This document shows positions 15,793 to 23,518 of a stretch of 26,874 nucleotides of DNA, piece by piece. How positions within the stretch are numbered: position 1 is the stretch's first letter; the number at the start of each line of letters is the position of its first letter. A model generated the notes under the pieces. The model saw nothing but the letters and a program-made list of their open reading frames with translations. It searched no databases and had not been told where the DNA came from. Source of the DNA: an uncultured Lachnospiraceae bacterium. GTDB lineage: Bacteria > Bacillota > Clostridia > Lachnospirales > Lachnospiraceae. Made by a program: the position numbers and the translations under genes. The stretch covers positions 1 to 26,874 of the forward strand of contig CAJUAO010000029.1 in assembly GCA_910584685.1 (NCBI GenBank), given 5' to 3'.

Positions 15793-15816
15793 TATAAACA
15801 TAAAAGGAGGAAACAG

Positions 15817-16155
15817 ATGAAAAAGAAAAAAGAAAGCACATCAGATTTTGAAAGAGATATGGATTATGCCTGCTGTCACAGAACTAAGGAAAGGACAGAT
15901 AAGGAATATAAAAGTATGATAAACAGGCTTAACCGTATAGAAGGTCAGGTCAGGGGCATAAAAAAAATGGTGGAGGAGGATGCATACTGCACAGATATCC
16001 TGATTCAGGTGTCTGCGGTAAATGCGGCATTAAACAGCTTTAATAAGCTCCTTCTTTCAAATCATATAAAAACCTGCGTAATAAATGATATAAAGGAGGG
16101 GAAGGAGGAAACGGTTGACGAACTTGTTTTGGTGCTGCAAAAGCTTATGAGATAG
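15817..16155 (+). CDS. csoR: Copper-sensing repressor CsoR
   Basis: A 112-aa all-helical repressor of the CsoR/RcnR family. The C-H-C copper triad is present: C58 (AYCTDI), H83 and C87 (NHIKTC). RLNRIEGQVRGIKKM (37-51) is the family's conserved basic helix used in DNA binding. The long Lys-rich N-terminal tail carries an extra CCH. I start at 15817 because AAAGGAGG lies 7 nt upstream; the frame is open further, but that extension would run through the operator and promoter. Cu(I) binding should release it from the 15769-15789 site and allow expression of itself and copA, which begins 158 nt after its stop. Confidence 0.95.
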   Translation: MKKKKESTSDFERDMDYACCHRTKERTDKEYKSMINRLNRIEGQVRGIKKMVEEDAYCTDILIQVSAVNAALNSFNKLLLSNHIKTCVINDIKEGKEETVDELVLVLQKLMR

Positions 16156-16313
16156 AGCGCCAAAGCCAAGCCTGCTGCCTGCATTTAGGAATTTTCTATA
16201 AATAAAAATAAAGAATATAGGAAACATATAAATAATATAAATTTTTTGCAGGACAATATGCTGATGTTAAAAGCAAAGGCTTTTATTTGAAAAACAGAAA
16301 GGAATGATAGATT

Positions 16314-18905
16314 ATGAAGCAGTACACAGTGACAGGAATGAGCTGCGCAGCCTGCAGTGCAAGAGTAGAAAAGGCAGTAAAAAAGGTTGAAGGAGTGACC
16401 TCCTGCTCCGTAAGCCTGCTTACAAATTCTATGGGAGTAGAGGGAAGCGCGTCATCGGAAGCTGTTATAAGCGCAGTTGAGGCGGCAGGCTATGGAGCAA
16501 GTTTTAAGACAGGCGCTGATAATGTTAAAAATGCTATGTCAGAAAAAGCTTCCAATGAAAATAACGAAATATTTTCAAATAAGGCCAGCGTAGCTCTTAG
16601 AAACCGACTTATTGTATCGCTTATATTTTTAATTGTTCTTATGTATTTTTCAATGGGACATATGATGTGGGGCTTTCCTGCGCCAAAGGCTCTTGAAAAT
16701 AATCATGTGGCAATGGGACTTTTGCAGATGCTCCTTACCATAGGAGTAATGGTAATAAATCAAAGGTTTTTTATAAGCGGCTTTAAGGGGCTATACCACA
16801 GGGCTCCAAATATGGATACACTTGTAGCCCTTGGCTCGGCGGCAGCATTTGTATACAGCGCGTACGCTTTGTTTGCCATGACAGACGCGCAGCTAAGGGG
16901 CGATATGGACGGCGTTATGTCATATATGCATGAGTTTTATTTTGAGTCGGCAGCCATGATACTTACTCTTATTACAGTTGGAAAGCTTCTTGAATCCATA
17001 TCAAAGGGACGTACAACTGACGCGTTAAAGGGGCTTATGAGGCTTGCGCCGAAAACAGCGCTCATAGAGACAGACGGAATGGAAGCAGAGGTTTCCATAG
17101 ACAAGATAAATGTGGGAGATATTTTTATAGTAAAGGCAGGGGCAAGCATACCTGTTGACGGCGTTGTTATTGAAGGAGGAGGAACTGTAGACGAAGCATC
17201 CCTTACAGGAGAAAGCATACCTGTAGACAAGGAAAACGGAGACAGAGTATCGGCAGCTACAATCAGTAAATCAGGTTATATGAAATGCAGGGCTCTCCGG
17301 GTAGGAGAGGATACCACCATATCGCAGATTATAAAAATGGTAAGTGATGCGGCGGCTACTAAGGCACCTATAGCGAAGGTGGCAGACAAGGTATCGGGAA
17401 TATTTGTGCCTATAGTGCTGCTTATAGCATTAGCGACCTTTATAATCTGGATGCTTGTGGGAAAAACAGTAGGCTTTAGCTTAGCAAGGGCGATTTCTGT
17501 GCTTGTTATAAGCTGTCCGTGCGCCTTGGGACTTGCAACGCCGGTGGCTATTATGGTTGGAAACGGAGCAGGCGCAAAAAAGGGTATTATGTTCAAGACG
17601 GCAGCATCATTGGAGGAAACAGGAAGGGTACAGATAGTAGCACTTGATAAGACAGGAACCATCACAAAGGGAGAACCAAGGGTTACGGATATTATACCGT
17701 CAGAGGGCACAGACGAAAATGAGCTTATCACTCTTGCGTATATTCTTGAAAAAAAGAGCGAGCATCCTTTGGCAAAAGCCATTATGGCATATGGCGATGA
17801 AAAGCTTAAAGCATCAAAATCCATTGAGAATAAAAATGATGATATGCTTACTGATTTTACAACGTTATCCGGCAATGGATTATCGGCACTATACAATGGA
17901 CAGAGGCTTATGGGAGGAAGTCTTAAATTTATATCAGAGCAGTTAATTTTACCGGATAAAAATGTTAAGGCAGAAGCAGAAAGGTTATCAGGTGAGGGAA
18001 AGACGCCGCTGCTTTTTGCATTGGGAAGCAGGCTGTTAGGTATTGTTGCAGTGGCGGATGTTATAAAGGAGGATAGCCACGAAGCCGTAAGGCAGCTTAA
18101 AAATATGGGTATACAGGTGGTTATGATAACAGGAGACAACGAAAAGACAGCCAAGGCTATCGGAAGTCAGGCAGGAGTGGACAATGTTATTGCAGGGGTG
18201 CTTCCTGACGGAAAGGAGGAGGCTATACGCTTACTGCAGAAAAACGGCAAGGTTGCAATGGTAGGAGACGGAATAAATGATGCTCCCGCGCTTACAAGAG
18301 CAGATATAGGTATAGCCATAGGCGCCGGAACCGACATAGCCATAGATGCGGCGGATATTGTGCTTGTGAAAAGCAGGCTTATGGATGTGCCGGCAGCTAT
18401 AAGGCTTAGCAGAAAAACACTTAAAAACATCCACGAAAATTTGTTTTGGGCGTTTATATACAATATAATAGGTATACCTCTTGCAGCAGGCTTATGGATA
18501 CCTGTGTTCGGCTGGGAGCTTAATCCTATGTTTGGCGCTGCGGCAATGAGCCTTTCAAGCTTTTGCGTAGTTACAAATGCATTGCGGCTGAACTTGTTTA
18601 ACATAAATGACGCGTCAAAGGACAAAAGGATTAAAAATGCTATAAAAAATTTAAATAATATAAATAATAAAGAAGAAAAAATGGAGGAAAAAATTATGAC
18701 AAAGACAATGAAAATTGAGGGAATGATGTGCGGACACTGTGAGGCGGCAGTAAAGAAGGCGCTTGAGGAATTAGACGGCGTAAGGGAAGCCGTAGTATCA
18801 CATGAGGCAGGTACGGCAGCTGTTGAATTAGATGGACAGGTGGAGGACGCTGTGTTAAAAAAGGCAGTTGAGGATAAGGATTATACAGTAACATCCATAG
18901 AATAA
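16314..18905 (+). CDS. copA: Cu+-exporting P1B-type ATPase with fused C-terminal metal-binding domain
   Basis: An 863-aa copper efflux pump. An N-terminal heavy-metal-associated domain has GMSCAAC (C11, C14). The core shows the actuator TGES (298-301), the metal path CPC (401-403), phosphorylation site D445 in DKTGT, GDGINDAP before the last helices, and the Cu(I) signature MSLSSFCVVTNALRL. After a Lys/Asn-rich linker comes a second metal-binding domain, GMMCGHC (C806, C809). This is the arrangement of a CopZ chaperone fused to the pump's C-terminus. The 158-nt gap after csoR holds only a short AAAAGC/GCTTTT hairpin and no second operator, so the genes are probably cotranscribed. An AAAGGAAT site precedes the ATG. 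Confidence 0.96.
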   Translation: MKQYTVTGMSCAACSARVEKAVKKVEGVTSCSVSLLTNSMGVEGSASSEAVISAVEAAGYGASFKTGADNVKNAMSEKASNENNEIFSNKASVALRNRLIVSLIFLIVLMYFSMGHMMWGFPAPKALENNHVAMGLLQMLLTIGVMVINQRFFISGFKGLYHRAPNMDTLVALGSAAAFVYSAYALFAMTDAQLRGDMDGVMSYMHEFYFESAAMILTLITVGKLLESISKGRTTDALKGLMRLAPKTALIETDGMEAEVSIDKINVGDIFIVKAGASIPVDGVVIEGGGTVDEASLTGESIPVDKENGDRVSAATISKSGYMKCRALRVGEDTTISQIIKMVSDAAATKAPIAKVADKVSGIFVPIVLLIALATFIIWMLVGKTVGFSLARAISVLVISCPCALGLATPVAIMVGNGAGAKKGIMFKTAASLEETGRVQIVALDKTGTITKGEPRVTDIIPSEGTDENELITLAYILEKKSEHPLAKAIMAYGDEKLKASKSIENKNDDMLTDFTTLSGNGLSALYNGQRLMGGSLKFISEQLILPDKNVKAEAERLSGEGKTPLLFALGSRLLGIVAVADVIKEDSHEAVRQLKNMGIQVVMITGDNEKTAKAIGSQAGVDNVIAGVLPDGKEEAIRLLQKNGKVAMVGDGINDAPALTRADIGIAIGAGTDIAIDAADIVLVKSRLMDVPAAIRLSRKTLKNIHENLFWAFIYNIIGIPLAAGLWIPVFGWELNPMFGAAAMSLSSFCVVTNALRLNLFNINDASKDKRIKNAIKNLNNINNKEEKMEEKIMTKTMKIEGMMCGHCEAAVKKALEELDGVREAVVSHEAGTAAVELDGQVEDAVLKKAVEDKDYTVTSIE
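18696..18905 (+). CDS. Possible internal translation product: CopZ-like copper chaperone
   Basis: In the copA frame, ATG codon 795 at 18696 is preceded by GGAGG at 18683-18687 with an 8-nt gap, a near-ideal ribosome site. Starting there would yield a 69-aa protein consisting of exactly one heavy-metal-associated domain (MTKTMKIEGMMCGHC onward), the size and fold of CopZ copper chaperones. The bases before it (codons ~765-794) encode a low-complexity linker, as if two genes had merged by loss of a stop. Free chaperone and fused domain could both be made. Translation from this start is predicted, not shown. Confidence 0.5.
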   Translation: MTKTMKIEGMMCGHCEAAVKKALEELDGVREAVVSHEAGTAAVELDGQVEDAVLKKAVEDKDYTVTSIE

Positions 18906-18982
18906 TTTATGATAAAATATTTGTGATAAAAAAATTTATCATTATAAAGCTAAAAAAATACAGGAATGATATATATAAGAAT

Positions 18983-19040
18983 GGAGCATACTAATATTGA
19001 ACATTTTAAATGAGGAATATAAGTATGCTTCATTTATTTT
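18983..19040 (+). terminator. Terminator after copA
   Basis: GGAGCATACT (18983-18992) and AGTATGCTTC (19022-19031) pair over 10 bp with one G-T wobble, and ATTTATTTT follows. A second, weaker TGATAAA/TTTATCA hairpin lies just after the copA stop. The rest of the 345-nt gap to 19251 holds the repeat fragment at 19048 and AT-rich sequence, with a TATAAT near 19179 but no good -35. Confidence 0.7.
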
Positions 19041-19047
19041 ATATTAT

Positions 19048-19081
19048 TTAGGAAAGCTCTCCATGAGAGCGACAAGTTTGG
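19048..19081 (+). repeat. Head fragment of the double-hairpin repeat
   Basis: TTAGGAAAG followed by GCGACAAGTTTGG matches the first ~35 bases of the family at 11125-11367, after which the match stops and both hairpin 3' arms are missing. It appears to be a truncated copy. Confidence 0.55.
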
Positions 19082-19250
19082 AAAGTCATTGACAAAAGCT
19101 ATTATTTACAGCATTGATTTTAGCTATGATAAATGGTGTGCTGACAAATGGTTAGCGAACACTAACTATATGTCATATGTATAATTTCTGAAAATATTAG
19201 CGCTTAAAAATAAAAATTTAAACTTAAAAACCTGAAATGGAGGGGAAGGC

Positions 19251-19841
19251 ATGTCTTTAGGGGAAATTATAAAACCAGAGTGCAGCATGGATAGAAGGCT
19301 GAGGCTGTCTGTTATGCTTGCATTAAACTGCGGGCCTATATTAAAGGGAAGCAAGGCGGCGTGCATAATTAACGTAAATCCGGAAGAATTTCCAATAATA
19401 ATAAATATGCTGGCAGATACAGGCTTGTACTACCGGCTTATAAAGCCATGTGGAAAGCATTTTAAATTGTATTTGTACAGGGAAAACAAGCTGTACAATT
19501 ATATGAGCCGGATGGATACTGCCGGATTCCTTAAGGAATACGGATACTGTGGGGCTTCTGTAGAAGAAATGCTGGACAGGCTTTCACGCAGAATTATTCT
19601 TTACGGAGTTGGAGAAATAAAGTTTCCTCATGAGCTTGGCATTTTTTTAGGCTATCCGGTTGCAGATGTAAAGGGTTTTATTGAGAATGAAGGAAAAAAC
19701 TATATTTATTCAGGATATTGGAAGGTATATGAAAATGCTGCAGAAGCTATACGTATTTTCAGACAGTATGATTTGGAGAGGGAGATTGCAGTAAGGGAAG
19801 TAATAAGGGGATATACCATAAGAGAGGTTGCAGTATATTGA
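19251..19841 (+). CDS. DUF3793 family protein
   Basis: A 196-aa soluble protein of unknown function that I recognise as DUF3793 from FPHELGIFLGYPVADVKGF (125-143) and GYWKVY (155-160). The N-terminal half has MLALNCGPILKGSKAACIIN (22-41) and a moderately conserved Cys/His content. The family is common in anaerobic Firmicutes and often lies near metal-transport or redox genes; here the neighbour upstream is the copper operon, behind a terminator, so joint function is only a possibility. The start has a strong GGAGGGGAAGG site. No transmembrane segment or signal peptide is visible. Confidence 0.85.
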   Translation: MSLGEIIKPECSMDRRLRLSVMLALNCGPILKGSKAACIINVNPEEFPIIINMLADTGLYYRLIKPCGKHFKLYLYRENKLYNYMSRMDTAGFLKEYGYCGASVEEMLDRLSRRIILYGVGEIKFPHELGIFLGYPVADVKGFIENEGKNYIYSGYWKVYENAAEAIRIFRQYDLEREIAVREVIRGYTIREVAVY

Positions 19842-19883
19842 AACAAATAAAATGATGAATATGTTAAATTGAATATTCATTAA

Positions 19884-19912
19884 TTGACATCTAAAATTAT
19901 ATATGCTATATT
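19884..19912 (+). promoter_or_regulatory. Consensus promoter upstream of the lipoprotein gene
   Basis: TTGACA (19884-19889), 17 bp, TATATT (19907-19912). It implies a leader of about 190 nt. Within the leader, ATTGACA-GCC-TGTCAAT (20051-20067) is a perfect 7-bp dyad that could be an operator or a small hairpin some 40 nt before the start codon. Confidence 0.75.
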
Positions 19913-20108
19913 ATAAACATCACGTAAGTAGTTAGAAAATTATCGGGTTTTATTTTAAATATTCTTATTATTAAAGAATTCTTACTATATTGAGAAACAA
20001 CAGAAGACGGTTGGAATTCATCAGTCAGATACGTAAATTGTTCTGTTAATATTGACAGCCTGTCAATGATAAGCGTAAGACTGGCGCCATAGGAAAGGAG
20101 AGTGTATC

Positions 20109-20609
20109 ATGAAGAAAATTTTTGTATTATTTATTTTTTTAACATCAATATTGCTGGCAGCCTGCGGTAATAAGGAGGAAAAAAACTCAAAAACAGAAGA
20201 TAATATAACAAAAGCTGAAAAAAATACAACAAAAAAGGAGGAAAATACAACAAAAAAAGAAGGTATGGATAAGGCTGAAATTTTAAATAATGGGAAATTG
20301 CCGTCAGATAAGGAAATAAAATCCGTAGCCATAAGAGACGGAAACACAGGGAAGATTATTTTCGAGGAGAAAGAAAACGAAGCGGTAAGTAATATAGCGC
20401 AAAAGCTTATGCAAATAGAATTTACAGAATATGAGGACCCTCAGAGCTCCGGATGGCGCTATAATCTTCTTATAAATAATGACGATATGCAGATTACCAT
20501 AAGCGGAAACGATTTAATCCGCATAAGGCGCAATAATAAGAGCGTATGCTGCAGGACTGATTTCGATATAATAGGATATATTGAGAATGAGCTTTTAAGC
20601 GTTAAATAA
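20109..20609 (+). CDS. Putative lipoprotein of unknown function
   Basis: A 166-aa protein with a lipoprotein signal: basic MKK, hydrophobic core, then the lipobox LAAC with C19 as the lipidation site. A hydrophilic, Lys/Glu/Thr-rich spacer (~20-55) follows and contains the tandem NTTKKEE repeat, probably a tether through the cell wall. The folded part (~56-166) starts near NNGKLPSDKEIKSVAIRDGNTGK and contains a WRYNLLINNDDMQITISGNDLIRI stretch suggestive of beta strands, plus two adjacent Cys (SVCCRTDF). I do not recognise the domain. An AAAGGAGAG site precedes the ATG, and a terminator follows, so it is probably a single-gene unit. Confidence 0.8.
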   Translation: MKKIFVLFIFLTSILLAACGNKEEKNSKTEDNITKAEKNTTKKEENTTKKEGMDKAEILNNGKLPSDKEIKSVAIRDGNTGKIIFEEKENEAVSNIAQKLMQIEFTEYEDPQSSGWRYNLLINNDDMQITISGNDLIRIRRNNKSVCCRTDFDIIGYIENELLSVK

Positions 20610-20632
20610 TAGTTGAAATTGATAAAAGCAGG

Positions 20633-20684
20633 GCTGCACTTTATTGATTACAAATCATAAAAGGGCAGCTTTGTTTTTTGTTTT
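20633..20684 (+). terminator. Terminator after the lipoprotein gene
   Basis: GCTGC (20633-20637) pairs with GCAGC (20665-20669). Inside, CTTTAT pairs with ATAAAAG (one bulge) and TGATT with AATCA. A T-rich tract (TTTGTTTTTTG) follows directly. Confidence 0.8.
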
Positions 20685-20695
20685 CAATTAATAAT

Positions 20696-20724
20696 TTGTA
20701 TAAAGCGTAAAAAGGTGGTATACT
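20696..20724 (+). promoter_or_regulatory. Promoter of the Mrp-type ATPase gene
   Basis: TTGTAT (20696-20701), 17 bp, TATACT (20719-20724), about 50 bp before the start codon. Confidence 0.75.
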
Positions 20725-20774
20725 AATTCATACGTATTTTTGTAAATATGTTTTTATAAAAAGGAGGATACACT

Positions 20775-21599
20775 ATGAGTGAAAATTGTGATTCAAACTG
20801 CTCATCATGCGGAAAGGACTGTGAGAGCAGAAAGGCTCCAAACAGCTTTCTTGAGCCTATGAATAAGGACAGCAATATAAAGAAGGTAATAGGAATAGTC
20901 AGCGGAAAGGGCGGCGTAGGAAAATCCCTTGTCACATCTCTTCTTGCGGCGGAGACAGCGGGAAGAGGAGCGTCTGTGGCTATTCTTGATGCCGATATAA
21001 CAGGGCCGTCTATACCTAAGGCTTTTGGAATAACGGAAAGGGCGGTCATTGAAAATGAAAGCATTTATCCGTCTGTTTCAGCAGGAGGAGTTAAGATAAT
21101 GTCACTTAACCTTCTGATGGTTAATGAAACAGACCCTGTTGTTTGGAGAGGCCCTATTATAGCAGGCACTGTAAAGCAATTTTGGACAGACGTCATCTGG
21201 GGTGATGTGGATTATATGTTTGTGGACATGCCTCCGGGGACGGGAGATGTTCCCCTTACGGTATTTCAGTCCCTGCCTGTAGCAGGAATTATTGTAGTTA
21301 CGTCACCTCAGGATTTGGTAAATATGATAGTGGAAAAGGCGGTAAATATGGCTGCCATGATGGGAGTGCCAGTCCTAGGTATAGTAGAGAATATGAGTTA
21401 TTTTAAATGTCCTGACTGTAAAAAGGAGCATTATATTTTTGGCAGAAGCAGGGTAGAGGAGGTTGCCGAAAGGCATGGCATTAATACATTGGCAAAGCTT
21501 CCTATTGACGCTTCGTTTGCAAAAGCGTGCGATGAAGGAAAAATAGAAGACGTTGACAGAGATATGCTTAAATCCGTAGTAGACAGAATAATGTCATAA
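20775..21599 (+). CDS. Mrp/NBP35 family P-loop ATPase (Fe-S cluster carrier)
   Basis: A 274-aa cytosolic ATPase of the Mrp/NBP35 family, thought to bind and deliver iron-sulfur clusters. The N-terminus has four cysteines in CX3CX2CX3C spacing (C5, C9, C12, C16), like NBP35. The deviant Walker A is GKGGVGKS (44-51), and FVDMPPGTGDVPLT is the family's core motif. C212 and C215 (CPDC) form the C-terminal CXXC that bridges a cluster at the dimer interface. It lacks the N-terminal DUF59 domain of E. coli Mrp, as usual in clostridia. A GGAGG site precedes the ATG. It could serve the Fe-S proteins of this region, such as the siroheme reductase, but is not in their operon. Confidence 0.93.
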   Translation: MSENCDSNCSSCGKDCESRKAPNSFLEPMNKDSNIKKVIGIVSGKGGVGKSLVTSLLAAETAGRGASVAILDADITGPSIPKAFGITERAVIENESIYPSVSAGGVKIMSLNLLMVNETDPVVWRGPIIAGTVKQFWTDVIWGDVDYMFVDMPPGTGDVPLTVFQSLPVAGIIVVTSPQDLVNMIVEKAVNMAAMMGVPVLGIVENMSYFKCPDCKKEHYIFGRSRVEEVAERHGINTLAKLPIDASFAKACDEGKIEDVDRDMLKSVVDRIMS

Positions 21600-21656
21600 T
21601 AGTTAAAAAACGCCTTCAATGCACAATATAGAGCGTATAATACAAAAAGTGAATAA

Positions 21657-21692
21657 ATAAAATGACAGGTGCAAATACCTGTGGTATTTTAT
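21657..21692. other. Stem-loop upstream of the double-HTH gene
   Basis: ATAAAAT-ACAGGT (21657-21670) pairs with ACCTGT-ATTTTAT (21677-21692) across small bulges, giving 13 paired bases and a 6-nt loop. It could be an operator dyad or an mRNA hairpin. It lies downstream of TATAAT at 21636-21641, whose -35 partner is poor. Confidence 0.55.
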
Positions 21693-21697
21693 GTAAG

Positions 21698-21743
21698 AAA
21701 GCGTACTTCTTAAGTTAGAATGAAACAAAAAGGAGTACGCTTT
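21698..21743 (+). promoter_or_regulatory. Hairpin that sequesters the ribosome site of the double-HTH gene
   Basis: AAAGCGTACTTCTT (21698-21711) pairs with AAGGAGTACGCTTT (21730-21743) over 14 positions, one of them a G-U. The right arm contains the AAGGAG ribosome site of the gene starting at 21748. Folding would hide it, so translation may be controlled by this structure or by something that opens it. Confidence 0.6.
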
Positions 21744-21747
21744 ATTT

Positions 21748-22461
21748 ATGGACAAAGGCGAAATAGCAGCACGACTTAAGAAAATCAGAAAAGAAAAAAG
21801 CCTGACACAGAGGAATCTTGTGGATAATTTTGATTTTTCGGAGGTTCAGATTAGCAATATAGAATGTAAAAAATCTGTTCCGAGAACAAAAACATTCATA
21901 AATATGGCAAATAGTCTTGACGTGCCTCTTAGCAGAATAGTAGATAAAAGCTATGATGCGGATAATAAAAAATTAGCTGACTATGAAAGGTGGTTTGGGG
22001 ATTTAAGCTCTCTGCGAACGCTGCTTCTTCTTAAGATACTGGAGGCTATAAAGGAAAAGCTGCGGGAGTACAATATAGAGAAAAGCAGTAAGGAGCATAT
22101 GATGGCGGAGGAAATTGATTATGGCTCTGTAGGAAAAAGCATAGTAAAGCTCAGAGAGGGAAAGCATCTTGACCAACATACCATGTCTAAAAGAATGGAA
22201 AAACGTGCGGGAATGAAGGAGGGAACCTACAGAAATATAGAGAGCAACAACGGAACCGCATCTATGTCATCATATATGAAAATAGCAGACGAGCTTGATG
22301 TTTCCGTGGATTATATTTTTGACAAGTCGCTGCGTAATAAGGAGGCAGTATCAAGAGAATACATAAGACAGATATTTGACGATATTGATGAGAAAGAGAA
22401 GGCAATGTTAAAAAGATTAGCCGAGGCAATAAGGGAAATATTTGATATTTATTACATATAA
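21748..22461 (+). CDS. Protein with two XRE-type helix-turn-helix domains
   Basis: A 237-aa regulator with two Cro/C1-type HTH domains. The first is at ~4-65 (RLKKIRKEKSLTQRNLVDNF, then EVQISNIE). The second is at ~130-190 (VGKSIVKLREGKHLDQHTMSKR region, then TYRNIESNNGTASMSSYMKIADEL). A charged helical linker (~70-125) with a WFGDLSSLRTLLLLKILEAIKEK amphipathic stretch joins them, and the C-terminus is again helical and charged. The two HTH domains diverge, so one may serve in dimerisation or bind a different half-site. Targets are unknown; the dyads just upstream suggest autoregulation. It is convergent with the methyltransferase gene. Confidence 0.85.
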   Translation: MDKGEIAARLKKIRKEKSLTQRNLVDNFDFSEVQISNIECKKSVPRTKTFINMANSLDVPLSRIVDKSYDADNKKLADYERWFGDLSSLRTLLLLKILEAIKEKLREYNIEKSSKEHMMAEEIDYGSVGKSIVKLREGKHLDQHTMSKRMEKRAGMKEGTYRNIESNNGTASMSSYMKIADELDVSVDYIFDKSLRNKEAVSREYIRQIFDDIDEKEKAMLKRLAEAIREIFDIYYI

Positions 22462-22489
22462 AATATAAAGCAGGCATAAAGGAGAAATA

Positions 22490-22593
22490 ATCCCATACTG
22501 ATTTTCAGAATGTGAAAAAAGTGCATAAGGTTTTTGATACGCTCCCTGTCAAGCAGACAGATGAAATATCAAACTGAATATCAGTAATGGGAT
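22490..22593. other. Nested multi-stem structure between convergent genes
   Basis: Outer arms 22490-22508 and 22574-22593 pair over about 19 positions with one bulge and one mismatch (ATCCCAT... with ...ATGGGAT). Inside are TTTGATA/TATCAAA (22533-22539/22567-22573) and CTGTC/GACAG (22546-22550/22556-22560). A T run at 22604-22610 follows ten bases later on the plus strand. It could be a terminator for the double-HTH gene, but it is larger than a simple one. It also could be a small RNA or relic repeat. Confidence 0.65.
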
Positions 22594-22625
22594 ATGATAT
22601 AAGCTTTTTTATGTGGTTAAAAATA

Positions 22626-23498
22626 TTAAGCTTCTGCTTCCCTGCACCATCTTCCGGAAGCGCCGCAAGGCAGTATCAGGCCTGTTGAAGCAACAGGAAG
22701 TCCTATTTCATCAGATACTGCCTTTCCGCCAAATTTTTTTACAATTTCCGTAGAAATCATATATGACAGAACTGAAGGCGCAAGGCCTGTGGTGTATGAA
22801 TTTATTAGAAAAAATAATGGCTCATCAGATAAAATCTGAGTGCAAAGTCCTATAAAATCATAGATAGAAGCTTCAATTTTCCATATTTCACCTTTTGGGC
22901 CCCTGCCGTAGGAGGGTGGGTCCATTATGATTCCGTCATATTTATTTCCGCGCCTTATTTCACGTTCAACAAATTTTACACAATCATCAACAAGCCATCG
23001 TATGGGAGCTTCTGAAAGCCCCGAGGCTTTGGCGTTTTCCTTTGCCCAGCCAACCATACCCTTTGAGGCGTCAACATGTGTGACGAAAGCTCCTGCTGCA
23101 GCGGCAGCAAGTGTAGCGCCGCCGGTATAAGCAAAAAGGTTTAAAACCTTAACAGGACGTCCGGCATGTTGTATTTTTTCGGAAAACCAGTCCCAATTTA
23201 CAGCCTGTTCAGGAAACAGACCCGTATGTTTAAAGCTAAAGGGCTTTAATTGAAATTTAAGGGACTTATAATTTATACTCCACTGCTCCGGTAAATTAAA
23301 AAATTCCCATTCACCGCCTCCTTTTGCGCTGCGATGATAGTGGCCGTTCATTTTTTTCCAACCATAATGGGATTTTTCCGTATTCCATATAACCTGAGGG
23401 TCAGGGCGAACAAGTAAATATTCGCCCCATCTTTCAAGTTTTTCTCCGTCAGAGCAGTCGATTACCTCATAATCATTCCAGTTATTGGCAACCCACAT
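22626..23498 (-). CDS. Class I SAM-dependent rRNA methyltransferase-like protein
   Basis: A 290-aa protein with a Rossmann-fold methyltransferase core of the RlmI/RlmK-type family. Motif I is NLFAYTGGATLAAAAAGA (~120-137), with an acidic HVDAS after strand 2. The catalytic DPPSYGRG (193-200) is typical of RNA m5C/m2G-type enzymes in this group. The N-terminal ~100 residues form a small beta-rich domain, not an obvious PUA domain as in RlmI. Length is normal for the clostridial group annotated this way. The target nucleotide is unknown. It begins 20 nt after the zinc-ribbon gene stop, in the same direction, with an AAGAGG site, so the two are likely cotranscribed. Confidence 0.85.
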   Translation of the reverse strand: MWVANNWNDYEVIDCSDGEKLERWGEYLLVRPDPQVIWNTEKSHYGWKKMNGHYHRSAKGGGEWEFFNLPEQWSINYKSLKFQLKPFSFKHTGLFPEQAVNWDWFSEKIQHAGRPVKVLNLFAYTGGATLAAAAAGAFVTHVDASKGMVGWAKENAKASGLSEAPIRWLVDDCVKFVEREIRRGNKYDGIIMDPPSYGRGPKGEIWKIEASIYDFIGLCTQILSDEPLFFLINSYTTGLAPSVLSYMISTEIVKKFGGKAVSDEIGLPVASTGLILPCGASGRWCREAEA

Positions 23499-23518
23499 AA
23501 TAAACCTCTTTTCGTATA

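Noticed and set aside
15748..15816. N-terminal extension of CsoR to an upstream start
   Set aside because: The extension would be encoded by the promoter and operator themselves; a strong ribosome site sits before 15817.
17276..18154. 292-codon leftward ORF opposite copA
   Set aside because: copA on the plus strand has all catalytic motifs. The antisense frame has no recognisable domain and is a shadow of biased codon use.
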